From Alligator mississippiensis (taxonomy: Eukaryota > Chordata > Crocodylia > Alligatoridae): DNA of 64,000 bases. The number at the start of each line of letters is the position of its first letter. Position 1 is the stretch's first letter. The stretch covers positions 169,578,933 to 169,642,932 of the forward strand of contig NC_081824.1 in the NCBI RefSeq assembly GCF_030867095.1. The letters run 5' to 3'. Under the pieces are notes generated by a model, which saw only the letters and a program-made list of their open reading frames with translations, was not told where the DNA came from and searched no databases. Of this stretch, positions 1-12,157 are shown piece after piece. The position numbers and the translations under genes were made by a program.

Positions 1-35
1 TGTTTGTGACTGCGTGTGGAAACCAAGGTGGATAA

Positions 36-735
36 AAATAAATGATTTAAAAAAAAATCCAAAAACCCAACTTTTTTTATTTAAATCAGATTTTTTTATT
101 TCATTGTATTGTTTTGATTTTTTAAGATGCTTTTTATAAAAAACCTACATAAATACAGTTTTAATTTAAGATGTGTTAGAACTCAAAGATATCACCATGG
201 AATAGGGATTATAATGTCTAATTATATACTATTTGAGACAATATATTCGTGTACACTTTTTAGAAAACTTTTATAAATAGGTCACAACAGTCCATGGACT
301 ATATTAGGGGCCCAATCTTATGGGGCTCCCAGAGGCTCCTCTGTAGATTAGTAAACTTTAAATAAAACCAGTGTACCCAATGGGTCTCAGTGCTCAGTCT
401 AGAAGATCCCATTAACCATCTCTGTGATGCTTAGTTTCAGTTCTGAAACTGTGGATTTGTGTCTCCAGAAATAACATCCTTATTATCAGCATTTATCAGA
501 GATAAGAGACCTGATTCCCTACCCATCAGCACTGTTGTCTCTCTGCAAGTCTGTACACAGTCAGACCTTTACCTCTCTCTAAAAGTACAAAGTTTCAAGA
601 AGTTCAATGAATAGAGGATATCAAACAACAAGGATGCACTTTTTGTAGAAAATAGTGATTAAATTGAGGCCTTCTGGAAGTGATTTAAATCACGATTTAA
701 AATCTATTTGATTTAAATAAATTCTGCCCTGGTGC
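36..735. mobile_element. AT-rich DNA-transposon-like repeat in a TMEM63B intron
   Basis: This AT-rich block contrasts sharply with the GC-rich gene around it. Both ends carry runs built on the palindrome ATTTAAAT: ATTTAAATCAG near 80 on the left, and GATTTAAATCACGATTTAAA near 682 on the right. The interior is unique-looking. That layout suits an old non-autonomous DNA transposon. No coding frame or clear target-site duplication was found, so the ends are approximate and the family is not assigned. Confidence 0.4.
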
Positions 736-970
736 AAACCACCAGACCAGCTTCCTTCAAAGCAGAACAACCAGAGGCAGAGCAACCTCTCTGCAGTGGA
801 ACAGCAGGGCCTGCCCCAGCCAGTTTCCTCTCTGTCCTGTCTGACTCAGCCCAGCCTTCCCTTCTCCTCCAACTGCCAGCCAAGCCTACAGTGCTGGTGC
901 CCCCCCTTGCTCAAGTTCAAAATGATCAGCTCTCACTGTTCCCACTCTCCCTGCTCCCTTCCCCCCACAG

Positions 971-1133
971 GTGTGTGTTCCTGCCAGATAATGGGGCCTT
1001 CTTTGTGAACTATGTCATCGCCTCTGCCTTCATCGGGAATGCCATGGACCTGCTGCGTATCCCCGGTCTGCTCATGTACATGATCCGCCTGTGCCTGGCC
1101 CGCTCAGCAGCTGAGCGGAGAAACGTCAAGCGG
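971..1133 (+). CDS. TMEM63B: TMEM63B exon: pore-region helices
   Basis: The acceptor is ...CCCCCCACAG at 961-970 and the donor is GTATGT at 1134. The exon starts with the last base of a split codon and reads [20 protein letters not shown], then continues to the basic linker [11 protein letters not shown]. The hydrophobic helices and the IPGLLMY motif lie in the channel core of the family. Confidence 0.9.
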
Positions 1134-4100
1134 GTATGTGGTGGAGCCCAGGACAAGAATGCCCACTTCAGACCCTGGGTGCTCAGGAATCTGCCCTGAG
1201 AACCTTGCACTTGCATCAGGCAGGTGCTCAGTGACCCATATGTATTCCTGTCAGCACCAACACATTCCAGCTTGTACCCTCATATCTAAATACATGCAAG
1301 GAAGCACATTCATTCTACAGGCTCACCCAGGTGCATGCTGGTGCTTAGGGAGGCAGCCTGCTGCCATGCGCTGTGTCAGGGAGGGCAACTGATGCCCACA
1401 GCTTTTCCTAGGATGAGTGTAGTCAGTGTTGTAGGGCATCAGCTGACAGACTTGCCCATCTGTCTGGACTTGAACAGGCAACTTCAGGGTAGTGTAAACG
1501 CATGTTCCCTAACGTGCACACTCCCCTTCCTTAGGGTGCTGGTCAGCACACACATGTTATTGTACACACATACATGCATGACCCTGCCTCCTGGACATGG
1601 CTCAGTGCAGCACACTATGACTGACGGCTTCTGCTTTCTCTCACAGCACCAGGCCTACGAGTTCCAATTTGGTGCTGCCTATGCCTGGATGATGTGTGTC
1701 TTCACTGTGGTCATGACCTACAGCATCACCTGCCCCATCATCGTCCCCTTTGGTAAGTGACACGGTGTGGTGCCCAGACCCTTTGGAGGAGGGCTGCCAG
1801 CCCAGAGGCAGGGGAGGAGGCTTTTCCCATTGTTCGAAGCAGAGCAGCCCCATCTGTAAAGGAAGTAAGGGAGATGGGAGACATTTAGCCTGAAGTTACT
1901 ATCAAGGGTCAGTTTCACTTGATCCTGATGCTGCATTGTGGGCATGCAAGAGAGCAGGAAAGCTCACAGTGAGTGCAACTGATGGACAGGCAAGTTACTA
2001 GCAAGAGGCTCTACCCAAGCACTGGTGCTGTCTCCTGTATTGCACAAGCTGAGTAAGAGATCTGATCCCTGAGCTCCCCACCAGGAGGCGCTCCCCACCA
2101 GTGGCCACAGTGAGACCGTCAGCCAGGCTGGCCAAAAGCTGGGCTTTCTCCTGGCTGAAGCAGAAAGGGACTTCTGCTCTGACAAAGGATGATAAAAGCT
2201 AGCTTCTCCTCAGTCTCTCGGCTCAAGAGGCTTTTACCAGCAGGCAGTGCTTTCCCTTTGTTACCCTGGGAGCCATCCCTGCTCAATGGTTAGTCAGCAT
2301 GTATACATGCAGTGTGTCACCTGCCTTGTCATCCAGTTCAGCTGATACTGGAGTCCCTGGGCTGCCTTGGTGGGTCATGTTACAGGCCCCATCACATGCA
2401 TCTGCCATATAAGGATGGAAAGCAGTGTCTTGGCTCCACAATGGTCCTATAGCCAACTGGTTGAAAAAGATCCTGTCTTGGGTGTTACCTTCCACCCCTC
2501 TGAGCAAGTGCCCTAATCTCTCATCACCCCCACTACTATTGCCAAGCCTGGAGCCTGCCTGTCCCTTCTTTGACACTCTCCTCCCCCTCTGTCTTTCTCC
2601 ATCAGGGCTGATGTACATGCTTCTCAAGCACCTGGTTGACAGGTACAACCTGTACTATGCTTACCTGCCAGCCAAGCTGGACAAGAAGATCCACTCAGGG
2701 GCTGTGAACCAGGTGGTGGCTGCACCCATCCTCTGTCTCTTCTGGCTCCTCTTCTTCTCCACCATGCGCACAGGTAGGCACAGGGTTTGGGGCAGGGCCC
2801 AGGCAGGGAATGAACTACTGAATCACTATTGTCCCATCCTCAGCCTGACTGAGCCAGTGAGTTCAGGGACTCATCGACACCCAGCACATGCAGACATGCA
2901 GTGAGCTGAGCTCAGAGCCACGGCCTCCCCTGGAGGCTGGAGGGGGCCTGCTGGGCTGCATGCTGGCTGTGTGAAGCCCTGACTGTGTGATCCTCTGCTT
3001 CCCTCAGGGTTCCTGGCCCCCACGTCCATGTTCACCTTTGTGGTTCTCGTGATCACCATCGTGATCTGCCTGTGTCATGTCTGCTTCGGGCATTTCAAAT
3101 ACCTCAGCGCTCACAACTACAAGGTAATGTGCTGAGAAGCTGGGCAGAGGGAGCAGACAGCATGGAAGGAGGAAGGAGTGGCTTGGGATGAGGATGGAGT
3201 GGGTAATGAAGGGTTATGTCAAGCCTACATGTTGGGGAGCTCCTTCCTGGGCCCTTACCTTCAGCTACAGCCTTTCTTGTTTTTCTTCTCCTGCTCCACT
3301 CTCCCATGTGTAGGTGGGTGCAGCTGGAATAGGGTTCCCCCCTAATCCCTCAGTCACTGTCATTGTTGTCATGGTGGGGGTAAGAGTAAATGAGGACCTG
3401 AGCCTGCAATGACTTCTCAGACAGAGCAGGGGCCTCTTCCCTCTGCAGAGCCTCTGGCTTCATAACCCTAGAGAAAGGACTTGCAAGAGCTGGGCTCTCA
3501 GTCCCTGTTGCCAAGCAGTGCTCCTCTGTCCCAGTTCCCTGCTCAGGTAAATGTCCCAGGACAAACCCAATTGCAGGAACCAGACCCTATGGCCAGCAGG
3601 CAGCAGGGCTAGTGGGACAGCCCGGTCTCCATGTCACTATCTTGACTCCCCAGATTGACCACACGGAGGCAGACACCATGGATGGGGGAGAGAACGGGCG
3701 ACCAGCCGCTAACCCACCAGCTCCCAAATCTGCTGTGAGTCTTCAAGCACTCAACCTTCCTCCTTGGCCGGGTCTGGGGAGGGGGAAGGGGCCTGCACAC
3801 GTCCTCTACCCCTGCCCAAGTGCCCCCTGCCTGGCCTTTCCCAGGCAACGTGCAAGAGATGCAAGCCAGGCTCAGAGGAGAATGACCTTCCCCACGTGCT
3901 TTGCCCCAGGCGAGGCGATGAATGGCAAATGCCCCCTCCCCTCTGCCCCCCTGATGCTGTCTGTTCACTTCCTGCCTCTCTCTCAGCTGGGACAATGAAA
4001 CTGGACCTGGTCAGTTTTTCCTTTCTGTTTTGCTTCCTGGCTCTCACCCATCAGCACATTTGGGGCTGGCAGTGTCACATGCCAACACAGATGGATTTCA

Positions 4101-5419
4101 TGGGAGTCCCCCGTGGAAACCACGGGGGGGACACTTCTGTTCATCTGCAGCTTTGAGGCTCTCCCCTTTCTTGCCCCTCTGTCCCGTCCCATCCCCCCCC
4201 CCCCCCCCCCCCCCCCAGCTCTCTTGGAACTGAACCCCCTACATCTGTCTTCTTGTCTTTAAGTCTTTCCTGAGCTCGCTAGCCATGTTACAGCTGGCTT
4301 CCTTTAGGATCAGATTGTCTGCTATGGGTGTCATCTGTGGAGAGGGGATGCTAGTTTGTAATCCCCTGACTGCCTCATCCTCCTTATATGTTAGAGCCTC
4401 CTGGGGGCTGCTCTGACTGAAGCTTGTTGGCCATGGATTCCAGGAGACCATCTCCCAACCAGGCACAGCTGAGCAGCAGCACATTCCATCACATCTCCCT
4501 CTCTCCCACTTGCTGTACCAAGTGGATAGTAAAGAAGCCAGCTGCTCCAGTCCTATGCCCAGTGGGCACTCCCCACAACTGAGGACTTCTGTGCTGGGGA
4601 GAAGAGGGGCAGTCTCTACTCTGAGTGACACATAGGGAGATGTGGGGCGAGGAGTGGATTTTGAGTTTGGCTCCATGTCTGCCGCATCCAGATTTTATTC
4701 CATGGGTAAATAGTGGGGGAACTAGAAAAGGGCTGGATGCTTTTCCTGCAGCTGCAGCTCTGTTCTTGGACCCCTGGCTTGCCCTAGAGTACAAGGGGAG
4801 TAGGGGGATTTGGGCACCCTGTCTAAGCCACCTTAGAAGGCCTCAGATTTCAAGAAGTACTGGGGGCACCTACCCTCTGAAACAGATCTCATCTTTCAGT
4901 CCTGCAGAGCCCCGGAGTCTGGCAAGTTCCAAGCTCCCCTGCCCCTGGGTCCTCAGGAAGGCTCTACTGATCCCTGATATTTCTAGGTTCTGCTATGAAC
5001 TTGAACCAGGCTGGAAACCTCCCCCCTCTGCCTGCTCAGCCACTGTCTAGCCACTCATCTCCCCCTCCTTCCTCCCATCTCACATGTTCCGTGCAGTCTG
5101 AGTTTCTCTCCAGCCTCAGCGGCCCATTGCATGCCTGCATGGTGCCTACTGATCATGCTTTGCTGCTGTGAGTTTCCTACAGCAGTATGCAAAGCTAACT
5201 GGGCCATGTGCATTCTCCTCTCCACCCCCTTTCTCTCCCTTCCCTCTGCAGCAGAAGTACATTGCCCAGGTGCTGCAGGACCCCTCGCCCAAGAGCGACG
5301 TGGCGGAGTGCGAGGAACAGGGGTCCCAGGATGAGGAACTCATCAACCCTGATGGCATGAACGACACGGATTTCCAGTCGTGCGAGGACAGCCTGATAGA
5401 GAATGAGATCCACCAGTAG
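971..5419 (+). CDS. TMEM63B: TMEM63B, 3' part (last six coding exons), OSCA/TMEM63 mechanosensitive cation channel
   Basis: The spliced CDS is 971-1133, 1647-1752, 2606-2773, 3008-3123, 3654-3734 and 5252 (or 5255)-5419, with GT-AG junctions and compatible phases throughout. It encodes the later transmembrane segments and the cytosolic tail of a TMEM63 protein. TMEM63 proteins are monomeric, stretch- and osmolarity-gated cation channels related to plant OSCA. Conserved stretches include [33 protein letters not shown], a long hydrophobic segment around [18 protein letters not shown], and the acidic C-terminus ending [13 protein letters not shown] recall that ending and the KYIAQVLQD segment from human TMEM63B, which favours B over the A and C paralogues. 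CAPN11 downstream agrees with human 6p21.1 synteny. The N-terminal exons lie left of the window. The gene looks intact. Confidence 0.93.
1647..1752 (+). CDS. TMEM63B: TMEM63B exon: [14 protein letters not shown] helix
   Basis: Acceptor CTCTCACAG ends at 1646 and donor GTAAGT starts at 1753. The exon encodes [19 protein letters not shown] followed by a membrane segment ending CPIIVPFG. The last codon is split and completed by the exon at 2606. Confidence 0.92.
2606..2773 (+). CDS. TMEM63B: TMEM63B exon: [20 protein letters not shown] segment
   Basis: Acceptor TTTCTCCATCAG ends at 2605 and donor GTAGGC starts at 2774. The exon encodes a helix, the loop with [19 protein letters not shown], and the next hydrophobic segment [17 protein letters not shown]. 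Confidence 0.93.
3008..3123 (+). CDS. TMEM63B: TMEM63B exon: last transmembrane helix
   Basis: Acceptor CCCTCAG ends at 3007 and donor GTAATG starts at 3124. The exon encodes [11 protein letters not shown] and a strongly hydrophobic helix, then [17 protein letters not shown], where the chain enters the cytosol. Confidence 0.92.
3654..3734 (+). CDS. TMEM63B: TMEM63B exon: cytosolic tail linker
   Basis: This 81-nt in-phase exon lies between acceptor CCCCAG (ends 3653) and donor GTGAGT (3735). It encodes the polar linker [17 protein letters not shown] and onward to PAPKSA. The sequence is low in hydrophobic residues and probably disordered. Confidence 0.85.
4193..4216. repeat. (C)24 homopolymer in a TMEM63B intron
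   Basis: Twenty-four consecutive C residues lie in the intron between the last two TMEM63B coding exons. The length is likely variable and may be imprecise in the assembly. Confidence 0.97.
5252..5419 (+). CDS. TMEM63B: TMEM63B terminal coding exon
   Basis: The acceptor is a tandem NAGNAG (TGCAGCAG), so the exon can start at 5252 (adding a Gln) or 5255. As I recall the human protein reads KSAKYIAQ, which corresponds to 5255. The exon encodes [15 protein letters not shown], an acidic stretch, [20 protein letters not shown], and the stop TAG at 5417-5419. This conserved acidic tail identifies the paralogue. Confidence 0.92.
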   Translation, partial: QKYIAQVLQDPSPKSDVAECEEQGSQDEELINPDGMNDTDFQSCEDSLIENEIHQ

Positions 5420-6580
5420 GACCACGGAGGGTGGGAGGGGCAGGAAAGGACCAGGAGCCGAGGAAACTGCTGCGCACAGAGAGGGAGATAGTGAACTGAA
5501 TGGAGTGAGGAGCATCGCAAGGAGGATGCCAGCCTCTTCCCCCTTCACCTGCCCACCTGGGCCACTGCACGAATGCTCGCTCAGAGGGGAAAGCGACCCA
5601 TACTTCAGACTCTCTCCATTCCATGCCCTTCCTCCCCCACCCTATCCCAGTCCCTCTCGCTCGCTGCTGGATGAGAGGGGACCTGCTCTTAATAGTTACC
5701 ATCTTTAACACTTATCAAGACCATGAGACCCTGGGAATAGGGTGGGGAAGGAAGAGGACTCTGACCCCCGCTGTCTTCTGTCCCTTGGGGCAAGAAGACA
5801 CGGGGGCAGCAAAAGCCTGGATGCTTGGTGGGGGCAAGTGTTGGGGGTGGGGCAGGGAGAGGGCATCTCCGGTCTCCTGTGGGGACTCAGGGAAGGGACC
5901 CTTCCCTCTGTCCTCTGTCCAGAATCACAAACACTAATAATTTATTAGATATCAAGACACGCGAAAAAAAGCTTTAATCATGATATTTAAACTCTAGTGG
6001 GCGGCTGGCAGCTGTGAGCCTAGCAGGCGGCACAGTGTCCTGGCCGCAACAGATGCAGTATCCTTGTGGGGAGCTGCCCTCTGCCCCTGTATCTGTGTCT
6101 CACATGTATGTTTCCCCTCCCCGGCCCAGGGACAGCTGTGCGGGCCCGCAAGGAACCCTCCAGAATAACTTGGGGCCAGGCCCCAGCAGGTAACGGAGCG
6201 CATGGTACAACTGGCCCTCCCTGCACAGTCAGCTCTGAGGTGGTGCGACCATTACAGTTGCGGTGGGGAGGGGGAGCGGATGTCACCCAATGAAAGCCAC
6301 ATGGGCTCAGCGGTGGCTGGAGAGCAGGTCTGAGTGGCAAGGGAAGCAGGGAAGAGCCCCTCGCAGGGCGAGGGAGCACTGGGGGCTGGCATGGGCGCCC
6401 ATGCCAGCCAGCCTGGAGCTGAAGAGTTGTAGGCAGCCCTCCCCCGGCAGGGCCGTGACGGGGGCTCACACTGGCGCATGTGGCGTTGTTTTAAGTGGCA
6501 TTTTTTTTGCACATTATTATTTCCCCCCCCCTCCCCCCACCCTCTCACCCTTTAAAATAAAAATTCCTGTCACCCGTCTG
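5420..6580 (+). other. TMEM63B: TMEM63B 3' UTR
   Basis: Non-coding sequence follows the stop and contains AT-rich islands, for example AATAATTTATTAGATATC near 5935. It ends shortly after an AATAAA at 6556-6561. The extent is inferred from that signal. A later end cannot be excluded. Confidence 0.55.
6556..6561 (+). terminator. TMEM63B: Candidate polyadenylation signal of TMEM63B
   Basis: A canonical AATAAA lies inside TTTAAAATAAAAATTCC, about 1.1 kb after the TMEM63B stop. A CTGTC-rich stretch follows. No stronger candidate lies closer to the stop. Confidence 0.55.
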
Positions 6581-6599
6581 CAGCCACTGCCCCCTGGGC

Positions 6600-9500
6600 A
6601 TCCTGTTTGTGCACAGCCAGGCCCTGAGCGGGGAGGGTCAACCGGGGTTCAGTATCCCTGGCTGCTGTGGTGGCAGGGGGGGGAAGGGGTGGACCATTGA
6701 GCCCCAAGAACCGCTAAGCACTAGGGCTGGCCCTAGTTCTGCTGGGCATTATACAGTGGCGCCCTGAGCGTCTGGTCCCTGGCTACATATGGCAGCTCTT
6801 GTTGCCCATGGCTATTGTGCTAGGAGTGGGAGTGTCTGCAGCCCCAGGGGGTTTGTGCCCTTTTCCGGGGAACCTGACCATTGGCCATGCTGCTACAGGA
6901 TTCCCAGCACTAAGGCCCCATAAGACTGCACTGGCTCCTGGCCATATTCCAAAACTTTGTCCCAGCCCTTTATGCAGCACAGCACATGTGCCAGGAGGAG
7001 GCTGCCCAAGCCTCTGCGCATCTGGCAGTGTGGGAAGTGCAGAGCAGGGGGAGTCACGGGAACCTCCTCCCCCAGCATTGCCAGGGCACCAGCACCTTAC
7101 AGGCTGGAGAGGGAGCCATTTCCACCCCTATAGAGAGAGGGCTGAATGATCACCAGTCCTGAGAGAAGGGTTGGGAGGGGGTTCTCAGGAGATGAGGTGA
7201 AGGTGTGTGGGGGAAGCAACTGAAAGGTAAGATTTAGAGGCAGAAGGATCAGGGAGTGTATGTAGGACAATTGCTGGATTCCCTTTCAGTCCCTCTGAGA
7301 CTTGGCCCTGGTCATAGGCTATGCTGGGAGCAGGGGGAGGGGGGTTGTTAGCTGGGGTTTTCTCCCTTCTCTGCCCAATGGGTAAAATGTAAAGATGGAC
7401 AAAAAAAAGTAGATCTCCTTACTATGGAGCTGTATTTATTTTTCCTTCCCTCTGCCTAGCCCATTCGTTGCTCATTTGCTGCCTATTGCCTGTCTCTGGA
7501 GGGCGCTGCTCCAGTGGACTGCAGCTTGAACCAAAGGGTTGGGTCCTGGAGGCAGGAATTGCAATCTGCTCTGGTCCTTGACTACCCAGGAGCTGGACAC
7601 ACTTTACAGACGCTCGTGAACAAAGGGCGCGGCTGCCAGGCACACTGCGGTACCGCGTACAGATACGCCAGCTAACACTGAATGGGCTATTGGGTATTTC
7701 TGCAGAGAGCTGCACTTGCACCGTGTTGTTGTACCGGACACTGCAGCCTTCCCCAGCTCCCCAGTGTGGAGAGGGCGGTCAGGATCCTCCCCTGCCCACT
7801 CTGACAGAGGGGAAAATGGCAGAAAGCAGGCAAGGAACTTGCCCAAAGTCCCACAGTCCACAATAGAGGCTAGAGGTCCTTGCTTCAATCTTCCCATCTG
7901 ACTGGCATGCCAGCCCCAGAGGAGGTGGGCATGGAGAGCAGCAGGATTTGCCCCCTGCTTGGGGGAAGGCATGGGAACAAGGAGGTCAAACCCTGGCTCA
8001 CTCTAAACCAAGCTGCCACAGTATTGCTGGAGCATGTTCTCCCACTGTGGTTTTAGCCAAGGTCCAGGGGCTACCACTACTACTGCTGCCTTCTCCGCTC
8101 TTCTAGAGTTCACTGCCAAAACAAATGGGGGTTTTGTTTTCCTTCATTGTTTTTGTCCCCAGGACAGACTAGAAATGAGACCAGCTCCCTTACTCAGGGT
8201 TTCCTGGTCTGGATCTAGACTGGAGCAGGCATTCTGGTCCATGGTTCCTTATTGCCATGCTCACCTGCCCTACATCTCTTTTCCCCCACAGGGTGATGGG
8301 ATGGCATCAGTCACCCTGTACATATGGCTGTAGCACAGGGCTGCCCATGCGGGCAGCAGTGGCTGTTGGGCACAGACCTTGGGCACTCCCTGCAGAGAGC
8401 TGTGTTTTAACTGGCACTGTGTCTGTGTAGAGATGTGTATAATACCTTGTATATATTTGTGTAAAAAAGAAAGAAAAAAAAAAAGGAACCTGTTGTATTT
8501 GCCGTGTCTCTATGTTGGAATAGGTTGGTCATGGTGGAAAAGACCCCACGGGTGTGCCAAGATGTGGTGGAAGAGAGACTTGCCGGGAGCCAGGCCCAAG
8601 AGCTTCCAGCACCCTGTGAGGGGATCAGGTCTACCAGAGCTGGGACCTGGAACCATGAGCACAATGCGTGTGTGCGTTGAGGGGTGTTTCTATTTAATAC
8701 AAACCAAGGTTAGCCCTAACTCCCCACCTGTGGAGCTGCGATGATCCTTGTTCTCCCCTGGTTAGTGCATTGAGTGCTGTCAGAAGGCAAAACAGGCTTG
8801 AAGTCGCACATGCTCCAAGGCCTTTTTAACCATTACCCGGTCTATGTATCCAGGGCAGAACATGCTGCTCCATCCCAGACACAACCTGGATTCTTGATTC
8901 CTTCTCAGTGAGGCTTTCCAGCCCAAGGTGCTGCCTGCTGCTCTGTCTCTGCCTTGCTGTTGACTTCAATTCCTCTCTGTCCCAGCTCCCATGGGTCTTT
9001 TTGCCTTAGAAAGCAAGGGTCTGGGGAGAAAGTCTAGTGTTTGACTTGGTGGGAGAAGGTAAAGGTGAGTTCAGCCTTTGCGTTGTCTGGAAACAGCCCT
9101 TCTAGTATTCAAGGAGCTTCAGGATGGTGCCTGTAGCCAGTCCTGTGGCAGCAGCATGGAGCAGGCTGCCTTTTCTGTATGCCGAACCTGTGGGGACAGG
9201 GCGGCCTGTTGATGGGGTAACATCCCAATACCAGTGGGGAAGGGTGGTGAGGGCCCAGTTTCAGCCTCAGCATTCACATGTACGGTCATAGCCTGCGATC
9301 TGGCTCCAAGATATGATTGTTGAGATAGGATGGACTGAGGTCTCCAGGGAGTGGCTGGTAGGGTGTCCCCATCAAACCACTTTCTTTTTGTGAGGCTAAG
9401 CCATTGTCCCAGTTTCTGCTGCTGTGGTCTCAATCCCCTTCTCAGCCCTCGGCCTGCTGACCAGGCTACCCAGGGCAGGACACAGGCATGGGTAAACTGG

Positions 9501-12090
9501 GTGGCTGCCTGGGGCCGGGACAGAAAAGGGATCCAAAAATGGTAATTTTTTAATTATTATTATCTTCTTTATCTCTGGCAAAGGGGGGCCCAATACTAAA
9601 AGTTCACCTAGGGCTGGCAGGAGTCTAGGTACAGTGTTCAGGCTACCTGTTATGCTTGGCAGCCCCAGGCACTGCTTTGACACTCGCACACTTTCAGTGC
9701 AGCCAGAGGGAGCAGTTCCTCCTCCTACCTCCCACCTTCCTCGAACAGCGCCCACCTGGTCTGCAGCCTCGGGGTTGGGACCAGAGTGCTGCTTCCACTG
9801 GATGCTTTTGGGGCAGCGAAAGGTTCAGTGCTGAGCTGTGGTAGACTTGGCTTTGTCTTTCAGGCTAAAGGCTTGGTTTTGTGATATCGGGTTTCCCCAA
9901 GTCTTGCTGTCCTCTCTCCAGTGGTTGGGAGATTAGCAGCTAGTTCCACACCTCTGGCAGGGAGATGGGGGTGACATGTGGAGGGGTCTCTGCACTGGGG
10001 TGCCAACCCCCTCCCAGGTGAGCCGTGACCCATGACAACATGGGAGAGCTGCTCAACGGCCAACATGCAAGAGGAGCTGCTTGGTCTCGTTGCAGACCAG
10101 CTTGCTCCACAGACCTCGGTCACCACAGCCTATCGCCATCACACCTCCCTGCTCTGGGAGCAGGAGCCCACCTCTGCACAAGCACATTTACAGGATCATC
10201 CTGCAGCCAAGAGCCCTGCAGGTGGTGCAGACCCTTATAACGGAGTTATAAGGAGTTGGTTGGGTCCCTGAAGTGACTGATTGGTGCAGAAAGAATATCA
10301 GACAGTGTGGAAACTTCAGGCCATGTGGCTGAGCTGCCTTTCCACCTGCCTCGGCCCAGGGCTGGTTGGGGCTTCCATATTTTAAGCCGAGCGGGTTGCA
10401 AGCTCTGGTCTGTAGAGCTGTAGAGAAACCTTGGGCTTCTCCTTTAGGCCTGGAAAAGCCAGTAGAAGAAACAAGGAGCTGATCTGGCTACCAAGCCTTC
10501 CAGGGGGACACCGCTATCTAGGGGGTAGGGAAAGAGAGGTGCCGGGGGCAGCACCGCAGTCAGGGAAGAAGTAGAGCTGGTGGCAAGGCAGCGGTGTATT
10601 CAGATGAGCAAGACAGAAGGAGAACAGGCGTTAGGGCGTTGTGTGCTGGGCAGAGAGGGGCTCCAGAACAGACATGGGGTTCAGGGAGGCTGAACAAAAG
10701 AGCATGGGGTGACTTTTTTTTCTTCCAGGGGCCAGTGCCCCCTTTGCATCGTGCTTTTTCACCACAGGGATGGCAGGTCAGGAGAAAGGGCCTAGGAGAG
10801 CCTTGGGGGAATGGATGAGTCGGATGCCTCTGCAAAGCAGTTTTCCTCTGAGCTGCACTGAATGTGCTCTAAGTTCAGGGTAAATCCTGCGTGAGGGCTG
10901 GGGACACAGCTCCTCACAGGCCCCTCAGCCTGGGGCTAGTGATTGAAGGCTTGTGGCAGCAGAGGGCGCTCACAGATCAACCACTGGGCAGGCTTGAGTG
11001 TCCCTGGCAGGCTGCAGGGTAGGGGGTCTGCTCCTGGCTGCTCTCCCCCTTGCACCTGCCAGCAGGCTCGCCCCCTGCAGAGCCTGGCCCCTCCTGCTGA
11101 AGCCCTGTCCCAGGCAGGAGCAGATCTGGGCCTTTCCTCTCCCCCCAGCCCAGCTGGGTGTGGTATCAAGCCTGGCCAGGCATAGCTAAGATCTGACTCA
11201 CAGCCTGAGCTGCAGCTCCAGGAAGAGACGCAACTATGGGTCCCTAGCAAAGGAGGCCGAGAGGGCAAGGCTCTTAAAGGCACAGAGGCCATCCCCGTGC
11301 CCTGTGGTGTGGTGCTCTGGCTAGCTGCGGTGCTGGGGCTGCACCTAGGCCCCAATCCTGCTCCCACTGGATCAGCATGGGAATGCTCATTGTTTTCAGT
11401 GGGAGCCAGAGCCAGCCTGCAGGGAAGGGCACATGCAGCACTGGGAATGCAGGGCTCAAGTTGAGGGGTAGCACATGGCAGAACAGCAGGAAAAGGCCAG
11501 CCCCAATGAGGGGAGTCTCTGAGGGGCGGGGCGTGAATTTCTCCAGCTTTCCACCTAGGACTGTGCCCCTCTGCCCATCACTTGTTGCCATTACAGGTGG
11601 CCCCAGTGTTGTCTTCTGCCCTCCTGCCTCTTGGATTTGGGGTAAAGCAGGCTTCCTCAGGGCTGGAAGGACAAACCAACACATGCTGGCCCTCAGGATG
11701 CAGTTTTCTGCTGTGGGAACCATTGCCTGGCAGCTGTGGTGTCCCTGGGAGTCCCGCTTAGCCCATTTTCCCAACCAGAGTCCCATGAGCCACTTGCCAT
11801 CCCTGGGCTCCCTGAGCAGCCCCAGATCCTCAGAGGCAGCACCACACCTGCCGTGAGTTCATAGTTCTCTTCAGCCAGCGTTGCCACTTTCCTCAGGCTC
11901 GGAGGCCTCCCCCTGCAAAGTCTCCATGGTTCACCAACACTCAGCAGCCAACTTCCCTTCCACGCTCTGCTGAAGACAGAAGAGGTGCTGCACCCAAACA
12001 CGTAGGAGCTATGGTAAGCTACTCTGTAAGCTCCCCAAATACACACTGCTCACTCCTTCTGTGGCTAGTAAATGGGTCACTGGGCATCTT
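6600..12090. other. Intergenic region without a supportable gene
   Basis: No open frame here shows a recognisable domain, and none has convincing splice partners. A MIR-like fossil lies near 7795-7895. An AT-rich tract at 8440-8485 (TTGTATATATTTGTG, then an A/G-rich run) looks like a transcript end, but no AATAAA or partner exon was found. Confidence 0.6.
7795..7895 (-). repeat. MIR-like SINE fossil
   Basis: The sequence GGAACTTGCCCAAAGTCCCACAG resembles the reverse complement of the MIR core, which reads as an accumulation of AAGTGACTTGCCCAAGGTCACACAG on this strand. The rest is strongly decayed. Confidence 0.45.
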
Positions 12091-12093
12091 GCA

Positions 12094-12157
12094 TTCTTTT
12101 CCTCCGCTGACTAATATGCTTAAATTCAGCGGGTCGCCACGTCTGATCTGAGGTCGC
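12094..12157 (-). pseudogene. 28S rRNA 5'-end fragment (64 nt)
   Basis: Read on the minus strand, this runs GCGACCTCAGATCAGACGTG, through CGCTGAATTTAAGCATATTA, to CAGCGGAGGAAAAGAA. That is the start of large-subunit rRNA with no mismatch to the vertebrate sequence I remember. The match stops abruptly at 12094, where unique sequence begins. This is a displaced rDNA or pre-rRNA piece, not a working rRNA gene: the rest of 28S is absent. Confidence 0.92.

Noticed and set aside
8440-8485. Possible transcript end (AT-rich tract then A-rich run)
   Set aside because: No AATAAA, and TMEM63B already has a suitable signal at 6556. It may be an alternative end but is unsupported.
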